From contig NZ_AJMM01000025.1 in NCBI RefSeq assembly GCF_000259505.1, positions 1 through 64,000 on the forward strand: DNA of 64,000 bases. The letters run 5' to 3'. The stretch comes from Streptococcus sp. SK643 (lineage in GTDB: Bacteria > Bacillota > Bacilli > Lactobacillales > Streptococcaceae). The position numbers were made by a program, and so were the translations under genes. The notes beneath the pieces were generated by a model, which made no database searches, was not told the DNA's origin, and saw nothing but the letters and a program-made list of their open reading frames with translations. Shown here one piece after another: positions 46,613 to 56,063 of this stretch; within the stretch, counting starts at the first letter, position 1; each line of letters opens with the position of its first letter.

Positions 46613-47828
46613 GAGCTTCTCCCTTCTTTGCTGCATCTGCTTCCAAGCGGTCTTTGACTTGAACCACATCCTTGTCCCCACGACCTGATAGACAGACTAT
46701 CATGGATTTGTCTGGTCCAAGTTCTTTGGCCAATTTCACCGCAAAAGCAATAGCGTGGCTAGATTCCAAGGCTGGGATAATCCCTTCCACACGAGACAAG
46801 AGTTGGAATCCTTCCAAGGCTTCTTCGTCTGTCACAGGGACATAACTGGCACGTTTGGTATCGTGGTAGTGAGAATGTTCTGGACCGATACCAGGATAGT
46901 CCAAACCTGCTGAGATAGAGAAGGCTTCAAGAATTTGACCATGGGCATCTTGGAGAACATCCATGAGAGAACCGTGAAGGACACCCGGACGACCCTTGGT
47001 CAAGGTAGCTGCGTGGTGCTCTGTATCCACACCAAGTCCTGCTGCTTCAGCCCCATACATAGCTACTGACTCATCTTCTACAAAGGGATGGAAGAGACCG
47101 ATGGCATTCGACCCACCACCAACACAGGCTACTAGGGCATCTGGCAGATCTTGACCTGTTAAGTCACGGTATTGTTGTTTAGCTTCTCTACCGATGACAC
47201 TTTGGAAGTCTCGAACGATTTCTGGGAAAGGATGAGGCCCCAAGGCAGAACCAAGGATATAGTGGGTATCATCAATATTAGCTACCCATGAACGAAGGGC
47301 TGCATTGACCGCATCCTTGAGCACGCGCGAACCATCTGTTACAGCCTCGACCTTGGCTCCCAAAAGTTCCATACGGAAGACATTGAGAGCTTGGCGTTTA
47401 ACATCCTCTTCACCCATATAGATGGTACATTCCATGTTAAAGAGGGCTGCAGCTGTTGCAGTTGCCACACCGTGCTGACCAGCACCAGTTTCCGCGATAA
47501 TTTTCTTTTTACCCATGTGTTTGGCAAGTAAAACTTGGCCCAAGGCATTGTTAATCTTGTGAGCCCCTGTATGGTTGAGGTCTTCACGTTTGAGATAAAT
47601 CTTGGCTCCGCCAATATGCTGGGTCAAGTTTTTTGCGTAGTAAAGGGGAGTTTCACGTCCCACATACTGGCGCAAAAGTTGGTTTAATTCCTCTTGGAAA
47701 CTTGGGTCTTCCTGACTTTCACGGTAGGCATTCTCCAACTCCAAAACTGCTGTCATCAATGTTTCTGGGACGAAACGTCCGCCGAATTTTCCGTAAAATC
47801 CATCTTTATTTGGTTCTTGATATGCCAT
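46605..47828 (-). CDS. trpB: Tryptophan synthase beta subunit (operon copy)
   Basis: PLP enzyme condensing indole with serine. Of 407 aa: the PLP lysine is in [20 protein letters not shown], the catalytic Glu in [19 protein letters not shown], the phosphate-binding GGGSNAIG, and the C-terminal [10 protein letters not shown]. It directly precedes trpA and should form the normal complex with it. It overlaps the trpF end by 23 bp. A second trpB at 52389 differs in the lysine motif. Confidence 0.97.
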   Translation of the reverse strand: MAYQEPNKDGFYGKFGGRFVPETLMTAVLELENAYRESQEDPSFQEELNQLLRQYVGRETPLYYAKNLTQHIGGAKIYLKREDLNHTGAHKINNALGQVLLAKHMGKKKIIAETGAGQHGVATATAAALFNMECTIYMGEEDVKRQALNVFRMELLGAKVEAVTDGSRVLKDAVNAALRSWVANIDDTHYILGSALGPHPFPEIVRDFQSVIGREAKQQYRDLTGQDLPDALVACVGGGSNAIGLFHPFVEDESVAMYGAEAAGLGVDTEHHAATLTKGRPGVLHGSLMDVLQDAHGQILEAFSISAGLDYPGIGPEHSHYHDTKRASYVPVTDEEALEGFQLLSRVEGIIPALESSHAIAFAVKLAKELGPDKSMIVCLSGRGDKDVVQVKDRLEADAAKKGEAHA

Positions 47829-48405
47829 TCTTTGCCCTCTCTATAAATCTTCTAATCTTTTCCTGATCTTTCTGTCCATCTGTCTCCACTCCACTCGATA
47901 CATCTACTGCATAGGGAGTAAAGTGTTGAATTGCTTTTGCTACATTGTCTTCCTTAAGCCCACCTGCGATAAAGAAGGGCTGAGCTAATTCCGTCGTATC
48001 CAGTTGAGCCCAATCAAAGGTCTGGCCACTCCCAGCCACAGGGGCATCAAAGAGGAGATAGTCTGCCTGAGAATTGGGCACATGACCCTCTCCATCCACC
48101 TGAACAGCCTGAATACTGGCACAAGGCAAATCCTCAAACAAATCATCTGCCACCTGACCGTGAACTTGAACCAAGTTCAAGCCAACTTTGTCAATCGCTT
48201 CTAGCAGTTCTGCCCGACTTGGTGAAACAAATACACCAACCTTTTTGACATTCGCAGGAATAAGCTTTGCCAGCTCAGTAGCCTGATCCAAGGTCACCTG
48301 TCTTTTACTAGGTGCGAAGACAAAACCGATGTAGTCTGCTCCTGCTGATACGGCTGTTTCCACCGCTTCTGTGGTCGATAGTCCACAAATCTTAACCTTT
48401 GTCAA
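47806..48405 (-). CDS. trpF: Phosphoribosylanthranilate isomerase
   Basis: Amadori isomerisation of phosphoribosylanthranilate. The 199-aa barrel begins [10 protein letters not shown], with the catalytic Cys in KICG, the Asp in [14 protein letters not shown] and [11 protein letters not shown]. The start is a TTG at 48405 with GGAG upstream; the ATG at 48435 would add ten residues encoded inside trpC. It overlaps trpC by 14 bp, so translation is coupled. Confidence 0.93.
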   Translation of the reverse strand: MTKVKICGLSTTEAVETAVSAGADYIGFVFAPSKRQVTLDQATELAKLIPANVKKVGVFVSPSRAELLEAIDKVGLNLVQVHGQVADDLFEDLPCASIQAVQVDGEGHVPNSQADYLLFDAPVAGSGQTFDWAQLDTTELAQPFFIAGGLKEDNVAKAIQHFTPYAVDVSSGVETDGQKDQEKIRRFIERAKNGISRTK

Positions 48406-49159
48406 TCTGCAACTCCTTGATTCTTTGAGCCACATCCTCTGCCTGCATGAGAGCTGTCCCTACTAAAATTCCGTTAAAGTATGGTGCTACTCGTTCCGCA
48501 TCCTGCCCTGTGAAAATAGCAGATTCAGAAATGTACAAGCAATCATTTTTGAAATGTTTAGCCAAATCTACACTGGTCTGCAAATCAACTTCAAAGGTAG
48601 TCAAGTTACGGTTGTTGACCCCGATAATCTCAGCACCAAGTCTATGAGCTGCCTCTAGTTCAGCTAGATTGTGGGTTTCCACTAAAACTTCCAGACCAAG
48701 CTCTGTCGCGTAGTCATATAGTTCCTTGAGACGTTCTTCTGACAAGGCGGCCACAATGAGCAGGATGACTGTTGCACCTGCATTGCGAGCTCGAATGATT
48801 TGCTTTTCATCGATGATAAAGTCCTTGTTGAGCGTTGGAATCTGTACCTGACTGGAAATCTCACTCAGATAATCCAAATGCCCTTTAAAGAAAACCTCAT
48901 CTGTCAAAACAGAAATCATCACTGCTCCATTTTCTTCATAAGTCTGGGCCTGTTGCACAATATCCACATCGAGATTGATATCTCCCAAACTAGGACTAGC
49001 TTTCTTGACTTCTGCGATTACCTGTAAACGGTCTTGGTGTTGTTTTAGATAGTCAGCCAAGCGATAGGTCTGACGCAGGGGCTGGATTTCCTCCAGCTCC
49101 ATCTGCTCAACCTCACGCGCCTTCTGCTCCAAAATTCGTACTAAAAATTCCTGACTCAT
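48392..49159 (-). CDS. trpC: Indole-3-glycerol phosphate synthase
   Basis: 255-aa barrel enzyme closing the indole ring. Family motifs: [15 protein letters not shown] (catalytic Lys and phosphate contact), [39 protein letters not shown] and [12 protein letters not shown]. Overlaps trpD by 4 bp and trpF by 14 bp. Confidence 0.97.
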   Translation of the reverse strand: MSQEFLVRILEQKAREVEQMELEEIQPLRQTYRLADYLKQHQDRLQVIAEVKKASPSLGDINLDVDIVQQAQTYEENGAVMISVLTDEVFFKGHLDYLSEISSQVQIPTLNKDFIIDEKQIIRARNAGATVILLIVAALSEERLKELYDYATELGLEVLVETHNLAELEAAHRLGAEIIGVNNRNLTTFEVDLQTSVDLAKHFKNDCLYISESAIFTGQDAERVAPYFNGILVGTALMQAEDVAQRIKELQIDKG

Positions 49160-50160
49160 TTTTGGTACTCCTGTAACAGTCTGAGTTTTTCAAGGGCTTT
49201 GCCACTAGCAATCACTTGACGGGCCAAGGCAACTCCTTCCTTGATGCTAGCTGCCTTACCATTGGCATAGAAACCAAGACCAGCATTTAAGACTGTAGTT
49301 TCCAAGAATGGACTTGGTTCGTTCTTGAGAACACTAAGCAAAATTTCTGCATTTTCCTGAGCGTTGCCTCCACGAATATCTTCGATAGCGTAGCGTTGCA
49401 TGCTCAAATCCTCTGGAGTGAAGCTTGACAAGGTAATTTCGCCATTTTCAAGAAGAGCAATGTTAGTTGTTCCATTCAAACCAGCCTCATCCAGTCCTTC
49501 TGGTCCAGCAACCACAATGGCACGTTTGCGACCCATATTTTTCAAAACCTGAGCTGTACTTTCTAAGAGTTCTGGACGACTAATTCCAAGAAGCTGTGTT
49601 TCCAAGGCCATTGGGTGAATCAGGGGACCAGTCAAGTTCATAATCGTTGGAATTCCCAATTCCAAACGAGCTGGCATGATGTATTTCATAGCTGGGTGCA
49701 TATTTTTAGCAAAGAGAAAGACGATTCCAGTCTTATCAAAAACCTTACCTAGTTCAGCTGGTTTGAGGTCTAAGTTGATGCCCAAGGCTTCGAGAACATC
49801 TGCAGAACCAGATTTAGAAGAAATCGAGCGGTTACCGTGTTTTGCCATGTGAACACCGCCACCAGCCAAGACAAAAGCTGCAGTTGTGGAGATGTTAAAG
49901 CTGAAAGACTTGTCCCCACCTGTACCACAGTTGTCCATGGCATCATGAACTTCAGTTGGAATATGTTGGGCATGCCCTCTCATGACCTGTGCAATGGCTG
50001 TGCGTTCTTCAGGTGTTTCCCCCTTCATCTTAAGCGCCAAGAGAAGAGAAGCAATCTGTGCCTCTGTTACACGCCCAGTTACGATACGCTCAATGACATC
50101 CGTCATTTCCACACCTGATAAATTTTCAAACTTTGCTAGTTTTTCAATAATCTCTTTCAT
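49156..50160 (-). CDS. trpD: Anthranilate phosphoribosyltransferase
   Basis: Transfers phosphoribose from PRPP to anthranilate. The 334-aa protein has the glycine-rich [21 protein letters not shown] site, [21 protein letters not shown], and the C-terminal [11 protein letters not shown]. It is a stand-alone TrpD, not fused to TrpG. It overlaps the start of trpC (ATGA) and lies 10 bp after trpG. Confidence 0.97.
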   Translation of the reverse strand: MKEIIEKLAKFENLSGVEMTDVIERIVTGRVTEAQIASLLLALKMKGETPEERTAIAQVMRGHAQHIPTEVHDAMDNCGTGGDKSFSFNISTTAAFVLAGGGVHMAKHGNRSISSKSGSADVLEALGINLDLKPAELGKVFDKTGIVFLFAKNMHPAMKYIMPARLELGIPTIMNLTGPLIHPMALETQLLGISRPELLESTAQVLKNMGRKRAIVVAGPEGLDEAGLNGTTNIALLENGEITLSSFTPEDLSMQRYAIEDIRGGNAQENAEILLSVLKNEPSPFLETTVLNAGLGFYANGKAASIKEGVALARQVIASGKALEKLRLLQEYQK

Positions 50161-50170
50161 CCTAGTTTCC

Positions 50171-50737
50171 TCACTTTACAACCTTCTCGATAAAATTCCG
50201 AATAGAGGACAAGCCATCTGGCGTTCCAATGCTCTCTGGATGGTACTGGAAGCCATAAATCGGCAGGTTTTTATGTTGAATCCCCATGATGGCTTGGTCA
50301 TCAGTCGAACGAGCTGTCACTTCAAAGTCTTCTGGCATTTCTTCAATCAAAATACTGTGGTAACGCATGACCGCACGGCCATCCTCAATACCTTGATACA
50401 AAACAGATGGCGCTTCAAAGCTGATATGGCTCTGTTTCCCATGCATGACTTTGGGAGCCAAGCCTAACTTACCACCAAAGACTTCGGCAATTGCTTGGTG
50501 ACCCAAACAAATCCCAAGAATCGGCTTCTTGCCAGCAAAGTCACGAATCATATCTTCCATCTTTCCAGCATCAACTGGCCAACCAGGACCAGGGGAAAAG
50601 ACCAGACCATCTGCTTTTTCAGCTTCTTCATACAGCTTGGGATCATCATTTCTCAAGACCTGTACTTCTGCAAAATTCCCAATGTATTGGGCCAAGTTAT
50701 AGGTAAAAGAATCATAGTTATCAATCAATAAAATCAT
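50171..50737 (-). CDS. trpG: Anthranilate synthase component II (glutamine amidotransferase)
   Basis: Class I amidotransferase giving ammonia to TrpE. Of 188 aa: N-terminal [17 protein letters not shown], catalytic Cys 77 in [16 protein letters not shown] and the His/Glu pair in [13 protein letters not shown]. The start overlaps the trpE stop by 4 bp. It could also serve p-aminobenzoate synthase; this is not determinable here. Confidence 0.95.
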   Translation of the reverse strand: MILLIDNYDSFTYNLAQYIGNFAEVQVLRNDDPKLYEEAEKADGLVFSPGPGWPVDAGKMEDMIRDFAGKKPILGICLGHQAIAEVFGGKLGLAPKVMHGKQSHISFEAPSVLYQGIEDGRAVMRYHSILIEEMPEDFEVTARSTDDQAIMGIQHKNLPIYGFQYHPESIGTPDGLSSIRNFIEKVVK

Positions 50738-52095
50738 GGTCTTAGTTCTCCAATTCTAGTCATAGATTTTGCTTTGTTAATGGTTTCTTGGTATTCGTTT
50801 TGGGCGATAGAGTCGTAGACAATCCCTGCCCCAGCCTGCACATAGGCTCTTTTATTTTTGAGAATCATAGTTCGGATGGCAATGGCCAAATCCATATCAC
50901 CCGTCGCAGACAAGTAGCCGATTGCTCCTGCGTATACGCCCCGTTTTTCTGCTTCCAGTTCATAGATACGTCTCATTGCCCGAATTTTTGGTGCTCCAGA
51001 AACTGTTCCAGCTGGAAGTGTTGCTTTCAAGGCATCCATAGCAGTGAGTTCTGGAAGCAAACGCCCCTTGACCACACTGGTCAAATGCATGACATAACGG
51101 AAAAGCTCCACTTCCATATACTTGGTGACTTGGACACTGGCCGTTTCAGAGATGCGGCCAATATCATTTCGTCCCAAGTCTACTAACATCCGATGCTCTG
51201 CTGTTTCCTTCTCATCCGAAAGCAGGTCTGTCGCCAAAGCCTTGTCTTCTTCATCCGTAGCGCCTCTTGGTCGTGTCCCTGCAATCGGATTGGTTGTCAC
51301 GATGCCATTTTTGACGGAAACCAAACTTTCTGGACTGGCACCGATAATCTGATAATCCCCAAAATCATAGAAATAAAGGTAATTGGATGGATTGGTCACG
51401 CGGAGATTTCTGTAGAAGTCAAATGGATTTCCAGTAACTTCTGCTGAGAAACGCTGACTGAGTACGCATTGGAACATATCACCATTTCGAATCAAGTCAC
51501 GAGCTGTTTCCACCATTTCCTCAAACTTCTGAGGAGCGATATGCGGTTTGAAGTCTAACGGAGATAGATCCAAGTCTTCAAATTCATTTGGAGCAGGAAT
51601 GCGTAATTCCTCAAGCACTTGGTTCAAGGCTTCTTCCAAGGCTTCTTGACTACGCTCACTATAGAGAGCATCCTCGATGACATGGATTTTTTCCTTCTTG
51701 TGGTCAAAGACCATGTAACTCTCATAGACAAAGAAATGCATATCTGGCGTCCCAATTGTATCTTCAGGAATTTGACCAATTTCTTCATAAAGCGAAATCA
51801 TATCGTAACCAACAAAACCTATGGCTCCCCCACAAAAAGGTAGGTCTGAATGGTGCTGTCTCTTATGAGTCACCTCATAAAGGAAATCCAAGGGATCCTG
51901 ATCAATCACTTGACCATTTTGATAGAGAACTCTATTTTCAAACTTAATCTCAAAAACTGGATTATAGGCTAGGATAGAAAAACGAGCTGTTTCCTTGTCT
52001 CTCGGAATACTCTCTAAGATAACCTTGTGTTGCCCCTTTAGGCGCATATAAGCCAAAATTGGTGATAAGACGTCTCCATGAATGATTCGTTCCAT
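50734..52095 (-). CDS. trpE: Anthranilate synthase component I
   Basis: Chorismate-utilising enzyme, first step of the Trp branch. The 453-aa chain starting MERIIHGDVLSPILAYM has DLGRNDIGRI, the chorismate-binding GTVSGAPKIRAMRRIYELE and the GAIGYLS motif. A longer frame to 52197 runs back into the T-box leader and is rejected; the ATG at 52095 has AAAGGG upstream. The N-terminal LESIPRDKETARFSI probably contributes to the Trp feedback site. Confidence 0.96.
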   Translation of the reverse strand: MERIIHGDVLSPILAYMRLKGQHKVILESIPRDKETARFSILAYNPVFEIKFENRVLYQNGQVIDQDPLDFLYEVTHKRQHHSDLPFCGGAIGFVGYDMISLYEEIGQIPEDTIGTPDMHFFVYESYMVFDHKKEKIHVIEDALYSERSQEALEEALNQVLEELRIPAPNEFEDLDLSPLDFKPHIAPQKFEEMVETARDLIRNGDMFQCVLSQRFSAEVTGNPFDFYRNLRVTNPSNYLYFYDFGDYQIIGASPESLVSVKNGIVTTNPIAGTRPRGATDEEDKALATDLLSDEKETAEHRMLVDLGRNDIGRISETASVQVTKYMEVELFRYVMHLTSVVKGRLLPELTAMDALKATLPAGTVSGAPKIRAMRRIYELEAEKRGVYAGAIGYLSATGDMDLAIAIRTMILKNKRAYVQAGAGIVYDSIAQNEYQETINKAKSMTRIGELRP

Positions 52096-52141
52096 TGTAA
52101 TTTCCCTTTCAGTTCTACTTCTAGTCCGTGGTGACTGTATG

Positions 52142-52380
52142 AAAAATCCCCACGCAAAATAACTTGCGTGAGGACGAAATTCGCGGTGCCACCTCAATTA
52201 TAGGATTTCTCCTATCTCTCATTCCTGTCTCAGATACCTCCTGTAACAGGCTGTGCGATAAAGGGCACTCCCTTGAGAATTATGTTTTCTTCTCTTGTTT
52301 CAAATGGACCCAACCTTACAGCTTTCTCTGCTTGTTTCCAGCAACCACAAGCTCTCTGTGAGAGAAAAGACTGTAATTTT
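52142..52380 (-). promoter_or_regulatory. T-box leader of trpE-G-D-C-F-B-A (Trp type)
   Basis: On the minus strand the T-box AGGTGGCACCGCGA lies at about 52181-52194, followed by CCTCACGCAA/TTGCGTGGGG and ATTTTT (52144-52172), the terminator. Upstream is stem I from about 52370, with GTTGGGTCC supplying a UGG triplet that would pair with tRNA-Trp. It begins directly after the trpB2 stop. I see no strong promoter, so it may be read from the trpB2 transcript. Confidence 0.85.
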
Positions 52381-52388
52381 TCCATCTT

Positions 52389-53567
52389 TTATTTTTTAGC
52401 TTCTAGGTAGTCTGCAATCGCAGCTACGTCCTTGTCTCCACGACCTGAGACATTGATAATGATGATGTCATCTTTACTAAGTTTCGGTGCACGTTTAACT
52501 GCTTCTGCGATAGCGTGCGAACTTTCAATCGCTGGGATAATTCCTTCAGTCTTGCTGAGAAGGAGGAGAGCCTGAACAGCTTCTTCATCCGTCGCAGCGA
52601 CATATTCTACGCGACCTGAATCTTTAAAGTAGGCGTGTTCTGGACCAACCCCTGGATAGTCCAAACCAGCTGAGATAGAGTAAACCGGAGCCAGCTCTCC
52701 GTCTTCCTTAAAGACTGCATAGGTCTTCATGCCGTCGACAATACCGATACTACCTTTTGTCATAGTAGCTGCGTGCTTGTCTGTATCAAGTCCGTGACCA
52801 GCAGCTTCAACCCCAACCAATTTGACTTCTTCATCAGCCACATACTGAGAAAAAGCTCCGATGGCATTGGAACCACCACCTACACAGGCAATAACGTAGT
52901 CTGGTAAACGACCTTCTTTTTCTAAGATTTGACGACGAGATTCTTCACTGATGATCTTTTGGAACTCATGAACAATTGTAGGATATGGGTGAGGTCCTAC
53001 AGCAGATCCCAAAACGTAGAATGCTTCCAAATCATTCATCCATGCTCCAAAGGCTGCATCAACCGCATCCTTAAGAGTTCGTGTCCCCGTTTCAACTGCA
53101 TGAACAGTTGCTCCCATCATCTCCATACGGAAAACATTGAGACGTTGGCGTTCCACATCCTCTGCTCCCATGTAGACATCACAGGCCATACCAAACTTGG
53201 CTGCAGCCGCTGCTGTCGCAACACCGTGCTGACCCGCTCCTGTTTCCGCAATAACACGTTTTTTACCCATACGTTTAGCCAAAAGAATTTGCCCTAAAAC
53301 ATTGTTGAGCTTGTGAGAACCCAAATGGTTAAGATCTTCACGCTTGAGGTAAATCTTAGCTCCACCTAAGTAATCTGTCAAACTTTCCGCAAAATAGAGA
53401 GGTGTTTCGCGACCTGAATAGTCCTTCAAGTAATGACGAAATTCTGCCAAAAACTCTGGATCATCCTTGTACTTGTCAAATGTCACTTCCAACTCATCCA
53501 ACAAAGCCTGAATCGGCTCCGGTACAAAACTACCACCAAATTGTCCAAAATAACCTTTAGTTGTCAT
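52389..53567 (-). CDS. Second tryptophan synthase beta subunit (TrpB paralogue)
   Basis: 392-aa TrpB with all catalytic parts: [20 protein letters not shown] (PLP Lys), [33 protein letters not shown] and [11 protein letters not shown]. Against the operon copy it reads HLGSHK instead of HTGAHK, and many surface positions differ, so this is an old divergence or an import, not a recent tandem copy. It is separated from trpA by seven genes and has its own T-box promoter. It may act alone as indole-scavenging serine condensation enzyme or with the same TrpA (inference). Confidence 0.92.
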   Translation of the reverse strand: MTTKGYFGQFGGSFVPEPIQALLDELEVTFDKYKDDPEFLAEFRHYLKDYSGRETPLYFAESLTDYLGGAKIYLKREDLNHLGSHKLNNVLGQILLAKRMGKKRVIAETGAGQHGVATAAAAAKFGMACDVYMGAEDVERQRLNVFRMEMMGATVHAVETGTRTLKDAVDAAFGAWMNDLEAFYVLGSAVGPHPYPTIVHEFQKIISEESRRQILEKEGRLPDYVIACVGGGSNAIGAFSQYVADEEVKLVGVEAAGHGLDTDKHAATMTKGSIGIVDGMKTYAVFKEDGELAPVYSISAGLDYPGVGPEHAYFKDSGRVEYVAATDEEAVQALLLLSKTEGIIPAIESSHAIAEAVKRAPKLSKDDIIIINVSGRGDKDVAAIADYLEAKK

Positions 53568-53696
53568 AAAATTTTCCTCTTTCTGTATTTATTCGACTTT
53601 TTGTTTGCTTTTAGTAGTAGGCAAGGAGCTGTAGATAGAACTCAAGTTCATCAAAGCTACTTAACGCCCTAATAGAAGACAAACAAAATGACGGAT

Positions 53697-53987
53697 AGAA
53701 AAAAGCCCACACACAGAATTAAATTCCATGTGAGGGCGTTAGTAACGCGGTGCCACCTCAATTGTAAAGAGACTATTCCCCTTTACATCTCTGCCTTGTC
53801 TAACAACAAGTTGCACTGTAAGGTGTGCACACCGAATTTTCATTGTTTCAAACTCATTTTTTAAATCAGCCCACTTTCACTACTTCCAACCACCTGTTCA
53901 CAATAACCACAGGTTCCCTGAAGATTAAAAATAGTTACTTTTCTGATTTATGTGATTCATTATAAATCTTTGTATCCTCTTTGTCAA
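53697..53987 (-). promoter_or_regulatory. Promoter and T-box leader of trpB2 (Trp type)
   Basis: Minus-strand promoter TTGACA (53982-53987), 17-bp spacer, TATAAT (53959-53964), consensus. The leader has stem I from about 53910, a UGG in GAAAGTGGGCTGA as likely specifier, the T-box AGGTGGCACCGCG (53745-53757) and a terminator GCCC-TCACA...TGTG-TGGGC with six T (53699-53738). About 130 nt without obvious features follow before the ATG at 53567. Confidence 0.88.
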
Positions 53988-53994
53988 GACTTTT

Positions 53995-55224
53995 TTACAA
54001 TTTTTTTGATGAAACTAGTACTTTTTCAGAAACTGTTTTGAAAGTATCAATAATATAGTCCACTTCTTCATCGCTTAGTTTAGTGTGAAGAGGGAGGGTA
54101 ATTTCATTTTCAAAGAAGGCATAGGCCTTAGGATAATTCGCCATATCAAAACCAAGATTCTTATAGGCTGTCAAGAGCGGAAGCGGTTTGTAGTGTACGT
54201 TACTTGCAATTCCTGCTTTGGCCAATTCTTGGATGATGAGATTGCGCTCTTCTAAACTTGCTCCTTCTACATGGGTGATATAGAGGTGGCGTGAAGATTC
54301 TACAGTATCAGTCTTGTGTGCCAATGGATGGATGCGAGAACCTGCAAAACCACGATCATAGCGATCCACGATATCCTTACGACGTTCTAGCAAACCAGGG
54401 TAACGGTCCAATTGTACCAAACCAAGTGACGCCATGATATCGGTCATATTGCACTTGTAGGCTGGTGTGACGATATCGTATTCCCATGAGCCCAGTTGCA
54501 TCTTGGCAAGGGCATCCTTAGTTTGCCCGTGAAGGGAAAGAATTTGGAATTCTTTGTACATGTCTTCGTCATCAATCGCTGGATTGGCTTTCCAAGTGGC
54601 ACTTCCACCTTCTGCAGTTGTAAAATTCTTAACGGCATGGAATGAGAAGGAAGTAAAGTCAGCGATAGAACCAGCTGGTTGCCCTTTATAAGTAGATCCC
54701 AAAGCATGGGCACTATCAGAAACAATCACGATACGGTTAAATGCCTTTTGCCACTTACTTGAAGCGGTAAAGAGATCACGTTTTTTCTCCACAACTTGGA
54801 ACAAACGGTCATAGTCGCAAACAATCCCTGCAAGCTCTACTGGGATGATCACCTTAGTTTTCTCAGTGATAGCTTGCTCCAGCAAGTCATAATCCATCTC
54901 AAACGTATCTGCTTGGATATCCACCATGACAGGTGTTGCTCCTACGTGAGTGATGACACTACATGAAGCTGTATAGGTCATGGCTGGAACGATGACTTCA
55001 TCACCAGGTCCCACTTCCAAGACGCGCAAAATCAACTCAAGAGCGGCAGTTGCAGAATTGAGGCAGACAGTCTTAGGCGTCTGTGTGTATTGGGACAAGC
55101 GACGCTCCAGTTCTTTTGTCTTAGGACCTGTTGTGATCCAACCAGAACGCAGGGTATCCGCTACTTCAGCAATTTCTGCTTCTGTAATATCGGGAGGTGA
55201 AAATGGAATATTGTAATTTGGCAT
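53995..55224 (-). CDS. DegT/DnrJ/EryC1 sugar aminotransferase (AATGal precursor synthesis)
   Basis: PLP-dependent sugar aminotransferase of 409 aa. The PLP lysine is in SFSFHAVKNFTTAEGG, with VCLNSATAALELIL, VSDSAHALGS and the C-terminal SNVHYKPLPLLTAYKNLG. The start at 55224 (MPNYNIPFSPPDI) has AAAGGAG upstream. With the adjacent sugar transferase it is assigned in pneumococcus to making and loading AATGal (2-acetamido-4-amino-2,4,6-trideoxygalactose), the first sugar of teichoic acid repeats (established proposal for this pair). The trpB2 promoter begins 7 bp after its stop. Confidence 0.85.
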   Translation of the reverse strand: MPNYNIPFSPPDITEAEIAEVADTLRSGWITTGPKTKELERRLSQYTQTPKTVCLNSATAALELILRVLEVGPGDEVIVPAMTYTASCSVITHVGATPVMVDIQADTFEMDYDLLEQAITEKTKVIIPVELAGIVCDYDRLFQVVEKKRDLFTASSKWQKAFNRIVIVSDSAHALGSTYKGQPAGSIADFTSFSFHAVKNFTTAEGGSATWKANPAIDDEDMYKEFQILSLHGQTKDALAKMQLGSWEYDIVTPAYKCNMTDIMASLGLVQLDRYPGLLERRKDIVDRYDRGFAGSRIHPLAHKTDTVESSRHLYITHVEGASLEERNLIIQELAKAGIASNVHYKPLPLLTAYKNLGFDMANYPKAYAFFENEITLPLHTKLSDEEVDYIIDTFKTVSEKVLVSSKKL

Positions 55225-55266
55225 TGATTTGCTCCTTTTATCTGTACTCATTTTCTCATGATTACT

Positions 55267-55959
55267 TTATTTTAGCACTTCAAACACGGTTTGAAACATG
55301 ATTTTGATGTCTCCAAGGAAACTAAACTCTCGAAGATAGGCGAGGTTATAGCGCATCTTTTCAGGAAGGACGTGTTCTACATAGGCTTGGTCAACTGACA
55401 GGCCTTTTTCCGTCATTTGACTGATGATGGTGTCCTCATCCTTGTAGTTGATGCTAGCTGGAGAGGTAATCCCTGCTGGTAAAAGCAAAGTCGCCATCAT
55501 TTCAGGGCTATACTGCTCCGTGTAGCGTGGCACTTCAGGTCGTGTACCGACAAAGGACATCTCACCTTTAAGGACATTGACCAACTGAGGCAGTTCGTCC
55601 AAACGCACACGGCGGATGAAATTGCCAACCTTGGTAATGCGACTATCGTTAGCAGAAGTCACCAAACTTCCTTTTTTATCTGCATCCGTCACCATGGTAC
55701 GGAACTTCCAAATCTTGAACAGACGGTTGTACTGGGTCACACGCTCTTGCTTGTAAATCACTGGCCCCTTGCTATCCAACTTGATCCAAATGCTCAAGAT
55801 GAGAAAGATGGGAGAGGTCAGAACCAGTAAGACCAAGGCTAGAACCCAGTCCAAGCAACGCTTGAAAATCAGCGAACCCTTCCTTTTAGAGACAAGCTGG
55901 TAGTAAGACTCAACCTCGCTTGATTTCATTTCCACGGGCAAGTCTTCCCATTTCAGCAT
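55267..55959 (-). CDS. Undecaprenyl-phosphate sugar phosphotransferase
   Basis: Initiating polyprenyl-phosphate glycosyl-1-phosphate transferase of 230 aa (PglC/WbaP C-terminal type). One hydrophobic re-entrant helix (VLALVLLVLTSPIFLILSIWI) and the catalytic segment QERVTQYNRLFKIWKFRTMV, then RRVRLDELPQLVNVLKGEMSFVGTRPEVP. It is expected to load AATGal-1-phosphate on the lipid carrier for teichoic acid repeat synthesis. It lies upstream of the aminotransferase on the same strand, gap 42 bp. Confidence 0.88.
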   Translation of the reverse strand: MLKWEDLPVEMKSSEVESYYQLVSKRKGSLIFKRCLDWVLALVLLVLTSPIFLILSIWIKLDSKGPVIYKQERVTQYNRLFKIWKFRTMVTDADKKGSLVTSANDSRITKVGNFIRRVRLDELPQLVNVLKGEMSFVGTRPEVPRYTEQYSPEMMATLLLPAGITSPASINYKDEDTIISQMTEKGLSVDQAYVEHVLPEKMRYNLAYLREFSFLGDIKIMFQTVFEVLK

Positions 55960-56063
55960 GCTGTTTCTCCTTTGTTTTTATTATACTATTTGTCAACATT
56001 TTTCATTATACCACAAAATGGAAAAGGCGGTGAAAGAAATCTGTAGTTTAGAGGATTTACCAC

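Noticed and set aside
50734..52197. Longer trpE frame with a 34-residue N-terminal extension
   Set aside because: The extension runs through the T-box and terminator of the leader; TrpE homology starts at MERIIHGD (52095).
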